Assembly (NCBI GenBank): GCA_001790645.1
Contig: MGDB01000155.1
Coordinates: 1 to 8,663, forward strand
Reading direction: 5' to 3'
Source: Candidatus Schekmanbacteria bacterium GWA2_38_11
GTDB taxonomy: Bacteria > Schekmanbacteria > GWA2-38-11
Length of the DNA stretch: 8,663 bases
In this document: piece by piece, positions 1 through 5,965 of the stretch
Numbering within the stretch: the stretch's first letter is position 1
How the letters are laid out: each line of letters starts with the position of its first letter
Notes under the pieces: model-generated
The model's database searches: none
Told to the model about the DNA's origin: nothing
The model's input: the letters and a program-made list of their open reading frames with translations, nothing else
Program-made: the position numbers and the translations under genes

Positions 1-175
1 TAACTGGCAAAAAACTCGAAAATAAATATTTGATTCTTAGAAGAGAAAGTTGAATTTGTAAAGCAAAAACTCAAAGTCCATGTAGTCGCGCATTAAACTT
101 TTTGCGCTTTGAAGTTGAAATGCTATCATGAGATTGACAATAAAAGCTTTTTAAGATAATCAGAAAACAATAAGT
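1..175. other. Upstream intergenic segment with a dyad
   Basis: No gene can be supported here. A short open frame from base 3 to a TGA ending at 53 could be the tail of an upstream gene, but nothing in it is recognisable. An interrupted stem-loop is visible: TCAAAG (71-76) pairs with CTTTGA (107-112), and inside it GCGCA pairs with TGCGC around 88-106, with an unpaired stretch on the left side. The octamer AAGTTGAA occurs at 47-54 and again at 112-119, on either side of the dyad, which looks like another intergenic repeat. Role unknown. Confidence 0.4.
134..160 (+). promoter_or_regulatory. Possible sigma-70-type promoter for the sensor kinase
   Basis: A perfect TTGACA (134-139) is followed after 15 nt by GATAAT (155-160, 5/6 to TATAAT). 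The spacer is shorter than the usual 16-18 nt. The predicted transcript would begin about 10 nt before the ATG at 176, leaving little room for a Shine-Dalgarno site, and none is evident. The kinase may therefore be read from a near-leaderless message, or the real promoter lies further upstream. Confidence 0.3.
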
Positions 176-2869
176 ATGAATAATTTAAGAAAAAAAATTG
201 GCTTACTCCATGGGATAGGGAAAAAAATATTTTTCTGGTTTCTCATCTTTTCCCTTTTCCCTCTAATTCTCTCCATATACCAGGGTTATACCAATAGCAG
301 TGAAGCCCTCAAGCAGAAAATTTTCCAGCAGCTTACTACAGTGGCTGAATACAAAGAATACAACTTAATGAACTTTTTTGAGGAAAGAAAAATCAGCCTC
401 AAATCAATTGGAGCATCATATCATGATTTATTGGTAAAAGCCTTGAACGAGAAACTCTCTGCAAAGAGGAAAAACAGTGTGTTAAAAGAATTACTCAGGA
501 ATTTATCAAAAAAGGATTTTGAAGACAAAAATGGATATGACCTTTCAATCATTGGCAGGGACGGAAAAGTAGTTGCTGCTGTTGACCCGACACAGACCGG
601 AAGTGATAAGTCTGAAACATCTTATTTCAAAAACGGTAAAAACAGAACTTCACTAACAATCTATTATCATTTCTCAAAACCCAACATAGTTCTCTCTACA
701 CCAATTAATAATGATGAAGGGAAATTTCTTGGTGTCATAACTCAAAGAGTAAATACTGATGCTCTATTCAGCATATTGGAAAAAGAGAAAGAAAAAATAG
801 GCTTTTCCGGAAAAATATTCTTGGTAAATGATGAACGAACAGTCCTTTCTGAAAAAGAGTTAAAGACAAATCCTTTAAAAAACCAAACTGCAGAAAATGA
901 AGGGGCAATAAAGTGCTTAAGCGGCGAAAATGGTGTTAACATTTACAGGAACCAAAACAGCGAAATGGTAGTAGGTGCTTACCGCTATATACCGGAACTT
1001 AAATGGGCTCTTATGTGTGAAGTTGACAACAAAGAAGCCTTTTCTCCGCTTTTAACATTAAAAAAGCAGGCCCTGAGCTTCGGTATATTTCTGTTTTTCA
1101 TTGTAGTGGCTGTAGCAACCTATATAACACAGGGGATCACAAAGCCTATAAGAAACTTAGTGGCAGCAAGCCGCGGCATAGGCAGGGGTGACCTCAGCAG
1201 ACGAGTGGATGTTACTTCCTCTGACGAAATCGGGCAACTGGCTTTAGCCTTTAACCAGATGGCTGAGGAACTTGAAGAATCCTATAAAAACCTTGAGAGA
1301 AAAGTAGAAGAGAGGACAAGAGAACTTAAAAGCACTAAGGATTTTACTGAGAATATACTGGAGAGCCTTTCAGCAGGGGTGTTTGTGGTGAATAAAGATT
1401 TACAGATAACCTCATGGAACAGGGATATGGAATTGCGGTACAACATTCCGCGGGAAAAGGCACTCAATAAGGATTTAACGGAAATATTAAAAGATATAAA
1501 GAAGGAAAAAATTTACTGGGTAATTCAGAACGTAATTGAAACCGGAAAGCCAAAAGAAATCTACAGGGAGCGAAGCAGTTTCTTAATAAAAGAGGAAAGG
1601 ATAATTAACTATAAAGTAAGCCCCTTTAAAGGAGCCGGGCAAGAGGTATTAGGTGCGGTAATAGTTGTAGAGGATGTTACAGAAGAGGTAAAGCTTGAGG
1701 AAGAAATCAGAAGCCATCAAAACTATATAGCCAACATTACTGAAAACTCAGCAGACGCCATACTGAGCCTGGATGAAAATAATATAATCAAGACCTGGAA
1801 TAAAGGCGCTGAGCATATTTACGGGTATAAAGCCGAGGAGATAATTGGCAAGCATTTTGAAATATTGGTTCCAGAGGATCTAAAGAAAAAGGGAGAAATA
1901 GAAAAAATTATCAAAGAGACACTGGAGAAAGGATTCATCAGGAATTTCGAAACAGAAAGGCTCACAAAAGACGGGGAAAAAGTAGCTGTAGCCCTCACAA
2001 GGACAGTCATAAAAAACTCTGAAGGAAAGGTTATCGGGTCCTCTGCAATTGTAAGGGATATCACGGAAAAAAGAAACCTCCAGCGCCAGATAATCCAGTC
2101 AGAAAAGCTTTCTGCTGTAGGAGAGCTGACAGCAGGACTTGCCCACGAAATAGGAACACCTTTAAATATTATATCCGGCAGGGCCGAATATCTCCTCTCC
2201 TTAGTTGGGAAAGATATGAAAATAGCCAAGGACCTAAAGATTATTATCAATCAAATTGACCGGATAACCTCTCTTATCCAGCAGCTTTTAAAATTCACAA
2301 GGTCTGAAAAAAGAGAGGTCAAACCTATTAATATAAATAGCGTCATCAAAGATACAATCAACCTTCTTGAGACCAAGCTTGATAAATCCAGGATAAATAT
2401 AAAAACTAATTTCTCTGCTGGAATTTCTTTGATCCACGGCGATGAAAACCAGCTCCAGCAGGTCTTTGTAAATCTCTTAATCAATGCTATCCATGCAATG
2501 GCAAATGGAGGAGAAATAAAAATAACAACCCAGCCAGACGTAAAAAACCATAAAATATTAGTTACAGTTAAAGACACCGGATGCGGAATCCCTGAAGAGA
2601 ACCTCTCAAGGATTTTTGACCCGTTCTTTACCACAAAGGAAATTGGGAAAGGAACGGGCCTTGGTCTTGCTGTAACCTATGGCATCATAAAAGATCACGG
2701 CGGAGATATTGAAGTCTCAAGTGAAGTAAACAATGGTAGCGAATTTACGGTTAGATTGCCTGTAAAGGATTCCATTGTAAGGGTTCAAGGATTCGAGGAT
2801 TCGAGGGTTCAAGTGGTCAACAATTTCCTCATTCCTCCTTTAGAAAAGGGGGGCAAAGGGGGGATTTGA
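176..2869 (+). CDS. Membrane sensor histidine kinase (Cache-like, HAMP, PAS-PAS, HisKA, HATPase)
   Basis: An 897-residue sensor kinase, expected to autophosphorylate and pass phosphate to the NtrC-type regulator downstream. A membrane segment at about 18-38 follows a short basic N terminus. An extracytoplasmic region (about 40-298) has Cache-like wording ([12 protein letters not shown], then a [16 protein letters not shown] stretch). TM2 is about 299-318 and HAMP about 318-371 ([17 protein letters not shown]). A short charged coiled coil leads to PAS 1 (about 389-505) and PAS 2 (about 512-631). The H box AHEIGTPLN has the phospho-acceptor His657; the N box centres on Asn770; the G1 box DTGCGIP is 800-806 and the G2 box GKGTGLGL 824-831, so the catalytic core looks intact. 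The start at 176 is chosen because no other ATG precedes TM1. From about residue 867 the tail is encoded by a genomic repeat and ends in [11 protein letters not shown], so the natural end is probably near VRLPVKDS. The ligand is unknown. Confidence 0.95.
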   Translation: MNNLRKKIGLLHGIGKKIFFWFLIFSLFPLILSIYQGYTNSSEALKQKIFQQLTTVAEYKEYNLMNFFEERKISLKSIGASYHDLLVKALNEKLSAKRKNSVLKELLRNLSKKDFEDKNGYDLSIIGRDGKVVAAVDPTQTGSDKSETSYFKNGKNRTSLTIYYHFSKPNIVLSTPINNDEGKFLGVITQRVNTDALFSILEKEKEKIGFSGKIFLVNDERTVLSEKELKTNPLKNQTAENEGAIKCLSGENGVNIYRNQNSEMVVGAYRYIPELKWALMCEVDNKEAFSPLLTLKKQALSFGIFLFFIVVAVATYITQGITKPIRNLVAASRGIGRGDLSRRVDVTSSDEIGQLALAFNQMAEELEESYKNLERKVEERTRELKSTKDFTENILESLSAGVFVVNKDLQITSWNRDMELRYNIPREKALNKDLTEILKDIKKEKIYWVIQNVIETGKPKEIYRERSSFLIKEERIINYKVSPFKGAGQEVLGAVIVVEDVTEEVKLEEEIRSHQNYIANITENSADAILSLDENNIIKTWNKGAEHIYGYKAEEIIGKHFEILVPEDLKKKGEIEKIIKETLEKGFIRNFETERLTKDGEKVAVALTRTVIKNSEGKVIGSSAIVRDITEKRNLQRQIIQSEKLSAVGELTAGLAHEIGTPLNIISGRAEYLLSLVGKDMKIAKDLKIIINQIDRITSLIQQLLKFTRSEKREVKPININSVIKDTINLLETKLDKSRINIKTNFSAGISLIHGDENQLQQVFVNLLINAIHAMANGGEIKITTQPDVKNHKILVTVKDTGCGIPEENLSRIFDPFFTTKEIGKGTGLGLAVTYGIIKDHGGDIEVSSEVNNGSEFTVRLPVKDSIVRVQGFEDSRVQVVNNFLIPPLEKGGKGGI

Positions 2870-2894
2870 TTTTCACTTGAACCCTTGACCCTTA
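2778..2894. repeat. Composite palindromic repeat, copy A (overlaps kinase 3' end)
   Basis: Left arm 2778-2814 is built from GGTTCAAG and GGATTCGAG words. Its inner part GGGTTCAAGTG (2804-2814) is an exact inverted match to CACTTGAACCC (2874-2884), and TAAGGGTTCAAG (2778-2789) matches the right end (to 2894) inverted with one indel. Between the arms sits a hairpin: CCTCCTT (2834-2840), loop TAGAA, AAGGGGG (2846-2852). A second copy lies at 4467-4541. The kinase stop codon (2867-2869) falls inside the element. No transposase is present; this resembles dispersed, non-coding palindromic repeats of REP or MITE type. Confidence 0.8.
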
Positions 2895-2925
2895 TATTAT
2901 CAACTATTTTGGAGAAAAGCCAGAC

Positions 2926-3030
2926 ATGATAAAAAAATCAGCGGGACAAGAATGTCCCGCCTACCTGCCTGCCGGCAGGCAGGTTAATAGGCGGGGTTTT
3001 CTAACCCCGCATTTTCAAAGGAAATTGTAA
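2926..3030 (+). CDS. Possible 34-residue leader peptide before the NtrC-type gene
   Basis: An ATG at 2926 is preceded by GGAG (2911-2914; 11-nt gap), and the frame runs 34 codons to TAA at 3028-3030, 2 nt before the ATG of the NtrC-type gene. The frame crosses all three stem-loops at 2941-3010, so a translating ribosome would unfold them, and it also contains the Shine-Dalgarno-like AAAGGA of the next gene. That geometry fits translational coupling or leader-peptide control. Against it, the residues (PAYLPAGRQVNRRGF and similar) are simply the translation of palindromic repeats, so the open frame may be chance. It is not in frame with the downstream gene. I recognise no peptide family. Confidence 0.3.
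   Translation: MIKKSAGQECPAYLPAGRQVNRRGFLTPHFQRKL
2941..3010 (+). promoter_or_regulatory. Triple stem-loop with a competing fold in the kinase-regulator gap
   Basis: Hairpin 1: GCGGGACA (2941-2948), loop AGAA, TGTCCCGC (2953-2960). Centre: a perfect 22-bp palindrome (2963-2984) of CCTGCCTGCC type. Hairpin 3: GCGGGGTT (2991-2998), loop TTCT, AACCCCGC (3003-3010). An alternative exists: CCCGCCTA (2956-2963) pairs perfectly with TAGGCGGG (2988-2995), extending the central stem to 18 bp with a 4-nt bulge and destroying hairpins 1 and 3. The element ends 7 nt before the SD-like site of the next gene. There is no strong T tract, so a classical terminator is not supported. It may equally be a clustered palindromic genomic repeat with no regulatory role. 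Confidence 0.6.
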
Positions 3031-3032
3031 GT

Positions 3033-4394
3033 ATGGTAGTCACTGCAGAAATATTAGTTGTTGATGATGACAAGGAAATGGGTGAACTTTTAAAGGACTT
3101 TCTGAAAAAGGAAGGGTTTAGAGTCCATCTTGAAAACACAGGAAAGAATGCCTTAGCCTGGGTAAAGGAAAATGAGGTTGATCTTGTAATAACTGATATA
3201 AAGATGCCTGATATGAATGGGATGCAGTTGCTTAAAGAAATCAAAAAAATAAAATCCTGTACCCAGGTAATAATGATTACTGCCTTTGGATCCATTGAAT
3301 CAGCAATTGAGGCCCTAAAAGAAGGGGCCTATCACTATATAACAAAGCCTTTTAAAATGAATGAAATCCTAATCACAGTCAACAAGGCTTTGGAGAAGAA
3401 GTCCCTTGAACAGGAGAATGTCCACCTCAGAAGTGAAGTTGAAAGGAAGTACAGTTTTGAAAATATCATTGGGAAAAGTAAAGTCATGCAGAGAATCTTT
3501 GACCTTATAAAAACTGTCTCCTGCAATAACAGCAATATCATAATCTATGGAGAGAGTGGTACAGGGAAAGAACTTGTTGCAAAGGCCATCCATTATAACA
3601 GCCTGCGCAGAGAAAACCCCTTTGTTCCTATAAACTGCACTGCAATACCTGAAGGGCTGCTTGAAAGCGAGCTTTTTGGTCATGTAAAAGGAGCGTTCAC
3701 AGGGGCAATCGGATCAAAAAAGGGACTCTTTGAAAAGGCAGACGGTGGAACACTCTTTCTTGATGAAATTGGGGACATGGGTTTAGGTCTTCAGGGAAAA
3801 TTGCTCCGTGCAATCCAGGATAGAGAGATAAGGCCTGTCGGAAGTATCGAGACAGCAAAGATTGATGTAAGGATAATTGCTGCAACCAATAAAAACCTCC
3901 TTGAAGAGATTGAGCAGAAGAGATTCAGAGAGGACCTTTATTACCGGCTAAATGTAATTCCGATTCATCTCCCGAGCCTGAATGAAAAGCTCGAGGATAT
4001 ACCCATTCTTGTCGAGCATTTTCTGTCAAAACACAAAAAAGACTACGGTAGGGAGATTAAGGGCATTTCAAAAGAAGCTTTAAATCTTTTAATGAGACCG
4101 ATCTGGAGGGGAAATGTGAGGGAGCTTGAAAACGTCATAGAAAGGGCAGTGGTTCTGAGTAGCAATGAAATTCTTAATGTAGAAGACATCCCCCTGCCAG
4201 GGGAAACAAAGTTAGAAGATTTACTCCCAGCATCATTAGCCAAGCATATGACTCTCGAGGAATTTGAAAACCAATATATCTCAGCAATCCTCAAGGAAGT
4301 AAATGGAAACAAGCAACTGGCTGCCGAGATTTTAGGAATAAGCTGCAGAACACTCTATAGAAAAGAAAAAGATTTCTTTAAGAATAAGCCATAA
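3033..4394 (+). CDS. NtrC-family sigma-54-dependent response regulator
   Basis: A 453-residue activator that, when phosphorylated, should bind enhancer DNA and use ATP to open sigma-54 promoters. Receiver domain about 5-120: acidic pocket Asp11-13, phospho-acceptor Asp55 in DLVITDIKMPD, Thr83 and Lys105. AAA+ domain about 143-370: Walker A GESGTGKE (173-180), sigma-54 contact loop GAFTGA (220-225) and Walker B LFLDEIGDM (241-249) are all intact. The segment IWRGNVRELENV departs mildly from the usual WPGNVREL by having Arg for Pro. A Fis-type HTH (about 408-448) contains GNKQLAAEILGIS and RTLYRK. Start: ATG at 3033 with AAAGGA at 3017-3022. It follows the kinase by 163 nt, a gap filled by repeats and stem-loops. 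The obvious candidate target is the sigma-54 promoter at 4721. Which NtrC subfamily it belongs to cannot be told. Confidence 0.97.
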   Translation: MVVTAEILVVDDDKEMGELLKDFLKKEGFRVHLENTGKNALAWVKENEVDLVITDIKMPDMNGMQLLKEIKKIKSCTQVIMITAFGSIESAIEALKEGAYHYITKPFKMNEILITVNKALEKKSLEQENVHLRSEVERKYSFENIIGKSKVMQRIFDLIKTVSCNNSNIIIYGESGTGKELVAKAIHYNSLRRENPFVPINCTAIPEGLLESELFGHVKGAFTGAIGSKKGLFEKADGGTLFLDEIGDMGLGLQGKLLRAIQDREIRPVGSIETAKIDVRIIAATNKNLLEEIEQKRFREDLYYRLNVIPIHLPSLNEKLEDIPILVEHFLSKHKKDYGREIKGISKEALNLLMRPIWRGNVRELENVIERAVVLSSNEILNVEDIPLPGETKLEDLLPASLAKHMTLEEFENQYISAILKEVNGNKQLAAEILGISCRTLYRKEKDFFKNKP

Positions 4395-4408
4395 GGGATA
4401 AGTTATAA

Positions 4409-4432
4409 GTAACGAGTTACAAGTGTTTTTTT
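4409..4432 (+). terminator. Weak possible terminator after the NtrC-type gene
   Basis: A small stem GTAA (4409-4412), loop CGAG, TTAC (4417-4420) is followed by seven T residues at 4426-4432. The stem is only 4 bp and lies 5 nt from the T run, so efficiency is doubtful. The surrounding ATAAGTTATAAGTAACGAG wording looks like intergenic repeat sequence. Confidence 0.25.
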
Positions 4433-4466
4433 AGGAGCGGTATTTGTCACTCACGATTCTTTGACA

Positions 4467-4541
4467 CCACCTTTAGAAAAGGTGGGACGGGGGGATTTGA
4501 TCTTCACTTGAATCCTTGACCCCTTGAATCCTCGAACCCTT
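4467..4541. repeat. Composite palindromic repeat, copy B
   Basis: Second copy of the family at 2778-2894. The hairpin is CCACCTT (4467-4473), loop TAGAA, AAGGTGG (4479-4485). Compared with copy A the third pair changes from T-G to A-T, so pairing is kept. The hairpin is followed by the shared GGGGGGATTTGAT and TTCACTTGAA words. The right arm then continues to 4541 as CCTTGAATCCTCGAACCCTT, an approximate reverse complement of copy A's left arm. The two copies flank the NtrC-type gene about 1.6 kb apart. Confidence 0.75.
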
Positions 4542-4554
4542 CCTACTGCCATTT

Positions 4555-4579
4555 TGTCATTTGGTTTGACTATTTGACA
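4555..4579. promoter_or_regulatory. Possible upstream activator site (TGTCA-N15-TGACA)
   Basis: TGTCA (4555-4559) and TGACA (4575-4579) form a dyad with TTTGAC (4565-4570) between them. It lies about 170-190 bp upstream of the predicted start of the sigma-54 promoter at 4721, within the usual distance for enhancer-like sites of NtrC-family proteins. There is only one such dyad and its motif is not a known operator, so this is a positional inference. Confidence 0.25.
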
Positions 4580-4720
4580 GATTCTTCCACAAAATTTTAA
4601 TATCCCAGGCCTTTAAAATCTTCTTTCTCTCCGGCTTTTAAATAAAAATTATTAAAATTTACAGATAATTAATCTCTTAATAACCACTTTATTAAAAAAA
4701 ATAATAAAACCTTAATTTCT

Positions 4721-4736
4721 TGGCATGATTCATGCT
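4721..4736 (+). promoter_or_regulatory. Sigma-54 (-24/-12) promoter for the stand-alone receiver gene
   Basis: TGGCATGATTCATGCT fits the sigma-54 consensus TGGCACG-N4-TTGCW. The invariant GG (4722-4723) and GC (4734-4735) have the correct 12-nt offset, with only two mismatches (T for C at the sixth base, A for the first T of TTGC). It sits in A+T-rich DNA 327 bp after an NtrC-type activator gene and points at the receiver gene. Predicted start is about 4747, giving a 5' leader of about 134 nt that contains the interrupted repeat at 4764-4870. Confidence 0.75.
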
Positions 4737-4763
4737 TGATGGAAATAGTAGGGAAGAAGGGTA

Positions 4764-4870
4764 TTAAATCCTAAATTCGAAATTCTAAACAATGCTTCGA
4801 CTTCGCTCAGCATGGTGAGTTCTAAGCTTGTCGAACCATCAGTCGAACGATATTAGGATTTAGAATTTTT
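4764..4870. repeat. A+T-rich inverted repeat, interrupted by a second palindromic repeat
   Basis: Outer arms (4764-4792, AAATCCTAAATTCGAAATTC wording; 4850-4870, ATTAGGATTTAGAATTT) match, in reverse orientation, the arms of the 132-bp elements at 5801 and 7221. The middle (4793-4849) is different and less A+T-rich: TTCGAC (4796-4801) pairs with GTCGAA (4830-4835), CTCA (4806-4809) with TGAG (4816-4819), and another GTCGAAC follows near 4842. This reads as one repeat inserted into another. The element ends 10 nt before the receiver ATG. Confidence 0.7.
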
Positions 4871-4880
4871 TTAACTTTTT

Positions 4881-5270
4881 ATGGACAATAACAAGATCTT
4901 AATAATTGATGATGATTTTGAGTTCTGCTGTCTCTTAGAGGATGTCTTAGTAAATCAGGGCTACTCAGTTGAAAAATCTCTGAATGGCACAGATGCCCTG
5001 AAAAAATTAGAAAGCAGCGGATTTGATCTTGTTATCACGGACAAGAATATGCCGGATATAGGCGGTATTGAGTTAATATCAGCAATTAAAAAAAAATATC
5101 CCTCTACTGCCGTAATCATGACAACCGCCTTTGGAGATTCCATTACTTCTTCCTCAGCTATAAAGCATGGTGCTTTTGAATATATAACAAAGCCTGTGAG
5201 GATGTCTGTCCTTGTCGAGTCAATTCAAAATGCTTTAAAGAGCTTTAAAAAAGAAGTCCAAGCCCGGTAA
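4881..5270 (+). CDS. Stand-alone response regulator receiver protein
   Basis: 129 residues, essentially one CheY-like receiver domain with no output domain. The acidic pocket is Asp10-12 (IIDDD), phospho-acceptor Asp54 in DLVITDKNMPD, switch Thr82 in MTTAFG, and Lys104 in ITKPV. A short basic tail (FKKEVQAR) ends the protein. Such proteins act as phosphate relays, phosphate sinks or protein-protein switches; which applies is not visible. Its wording resembles the receiver of the NtrC-type protein upstream (DLVITDxxMPD, TAFG, YITKP), so the two may share a kinase. No Shine-Dalgarno site is seen before the ATG. The 5' leader is occupied by a nested repeat, which could affect translation. Transcription probably starts at the sigma-54 promoter at 4721. 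Confidence 0.93.
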   Translation: MDNNKILIIDDDFEFCCLLEDVLVNQGYSVEKSLNGTDALKKLESSGFDLVITDKNMPDIGGIELISAIKKKYPSTAVIMTTAFGDSITSSSAIKHGAFEYITKPVRMSVLVESIQNALKSFKKEVQAR

Positions 5271-5340
5271 TCGCTTATCCCTATCTGAAGATATTTCCTG
5301 ATATTCCCTGGTCACTTTTTTCTCCTTTGTCCGCCTGCTA

Positions 5341-5386
5341 TTTTCAATCGGCCAAACCATCTGAGCAGCTACCTGACCATTGAAAA
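5341..5386. repeat. Inverted repeat upstream of the RNA promoter
   Basis: TTTTCAAT (5341-5348) is a perfect inverted match to ATTGAAAA (5379-5386), with a further GG/CC match just inside (5350-5351 with 5377-5378). The 30-nt interior has no strong stem. It lies 13 nt before a TTGACA box, so it could be an operator; no T tract follows, so terminator function for the receiver gene is not supported. The rest of 5271-5398 shows nothing recognisable. Confidence 0.35.
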
Positions 5387-5398
5387 CTTCCCACTACC

Positions 5399-5429
5399 TT
5401 GACAAATAAAGAATTATAGATAATATTAT
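5399..5429 (+). promoter_or_regulatory. Promoter candidate for the structured RNA
   Basis: A perfect TTGACA (5399-5404) is followed by overlapping -10 candidates: GATAAT (5419-5424, 14-nt gap), TAATAT (5421-5426, 16-nt gap) and TATTAT (5424-5429, 19-nt gap). No candidate has both ideal sequence and ideal spacing, but the downstream edge falls 6-7 nt before the first paired base of the RNA at 5436, which makes the assignment attractive. Confidence 0.5.
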
Positions 5430-5435
5430 ATTTAG

Positions 5436-5640
5436 AAGTAGGTAGACCTGCGAGTTATGTTGCCAGACTGGTGGCACGGGCTATCAAAAGGTATCTGTGA
5501 GTTGCCTCAAGGCAACCGAAGATATCCGGGGTAGCAAGGTGTAGTCAGCAAGGTAACATGAGCTGTCCGTAAAAAAGCTGATGTGTTACTTCCGAGGTGA
5601 CAACAGCTTTTTGAAAGATAGCAAACCGCAGGGACTACTT
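5436..5640 (+). ncRNA. Candidate structured non-coding RNA, about 205 nt, family not recognised
   Basis: The ends close on each other: AAGTAG (5436-5441) with CTACTT (5635-5640), then CCTGCG (5447-5452) with CGCAGG (5627-5632). Inside: hairpin TGCCA/TGGCA (5461-5465/5472-5476); long-range GCTATC/GATAGC (5480-5485/5617-5622); GGTATCT/AGATATC (5490-5496/5520-5526) capped by GTTGCC-TCAA-GGCAAC (5501-5516); CGGG/TCCG (5527-5530/5566-5569); AAAAAGCTG/CAGCTTTTT (5572-5580/5604-5612) enclosing TGTTAC/GTGACA (5584-5589/5597-5602). AGCAAGGT occurs twice (5533, 5547). An alternative GTAACA/TGTTAC pairing (5553-5558/5584-5589) competes with the last hairpin. A promoter abuts the 5' end and a broken T-rich tract follows the closing stem. 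It is less A+T-rich than its surroundings and has no convincing ORF. I see no hallmarks of RNase P RNA, tmRNA, SRP RNA, T-box, glmS or cobalamin elements. It could be a standalone RNA or a leader for moeA 325 nt downstream. Confidence 0.7.
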
Positions 5641-5800
5641 ATTTCTGTTTTTCTATTGGTAATACCCTTCCTCCAACCTTCAAAAAAGAAAAGATTTCAG
5701 ATTCATTAATTTATATTTTTTAAAAACACTCATTAAATGCCTTGATTAAGGTTGACTAATTTTTTAAAAAATGTTTTAGAAACCCGTGAATGAAAGGTTA
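5641..5800. other. A+T-rich spacer, nothing assigned
   Basis: A broken T-rich stretch directly after the closing stem of the RNA (ATTTCTGTTTTTCT) could help end its transcript. Beyond that I see only short dyads (CCTTGATTAAGG; TTTTTTAAAAAA near 5762) and a weak TTGACT box near 5752 with no good -10 partner. No ORF is supported. Confidence 0.4.
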
Positions 5801-5932
5801 AAAATTCTAATTTCTAATATCTAAATTCTAAACAAATTCAAAATTTAAATAACCAAAATTCAAAACAGTTTAGAAAATTTGAATTTTTGATTTTAATATT
5901 GTTTAGGATTTCGAATTTTGAATTTAGGATTT
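5801..5932. repeat. 132-bp A+T-rich imperfect inverted repeat, copy before moeA
   Basis: Begins AAAATTCTAA and ends AATTTAGGATTT. The left half (CTAAATTCTAAACAAATTC wording) is roughly the reverse complement of the right half (GTTTAGGATTTCGAATTTTG). It aligns without gaps over all 132 positions with 7221-7352, at about three-quarters identity by eye; the termini and the CAAAAC/TAGTTTAGAA centre are best kept. It has no coding capacity, and its 3' edge reads in frame into moeA from a TTG at 5918, which artificially lengthens that ORF. Confidence 0.85.
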
Positions 5933-5965
5933 ATTTATAACTTAGCCACTGGAAAAAATATAGTT

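Noticed and set aside
3..53. Open frame at the left edge as the end of an upstream gene
   Set aside because: Sixteen codons with no recognisable motif are not enough to support a gene tail.
1819..2634. Long minus-strand open frames opposite the kinase gene
   Set aside because: They lie opposite strongly conserved HisKA/HATPase coding sequence and show no protein motifs of their own; they are antisense shadows.
2778..2894. CRISPR array or insertion sequence for the repeated words
   Set aside because: There are no regularly spaced identical repeats with unique spacers, no cas genes and no transposase; the words form palindromic intergenic repeats.
4812..4856. Short ATG frame (14 codons) in the leader of the receiver gene
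   Set aside because: It is encoded entirely by the nested palindromic repeat, has no Shine-Dalgarno site, and ends well before the receiver start.
5472..5485. TGGCACG at 5472 as a second sigma-54 promoter
   Set aside because: The required GC 12 nt downstream of GG is absent, and the segment is part of an RNA hairpin.
5559..5616. Group II intron domain V-like wording (GAGCTGTCCGTA)
   Set aside because: The compact 34-nt domain V hairpin and its expected partner strand are absent, and there is no intron-encoded protein.
5436..5640. Retron-like ncRNA, because the ends pair as a1/a2 repeats do
   Set aside because: No reverse transcriptase gene lies downstream; the next gene is moeA, and the interior lacks one dominant long msd-type hairpin.
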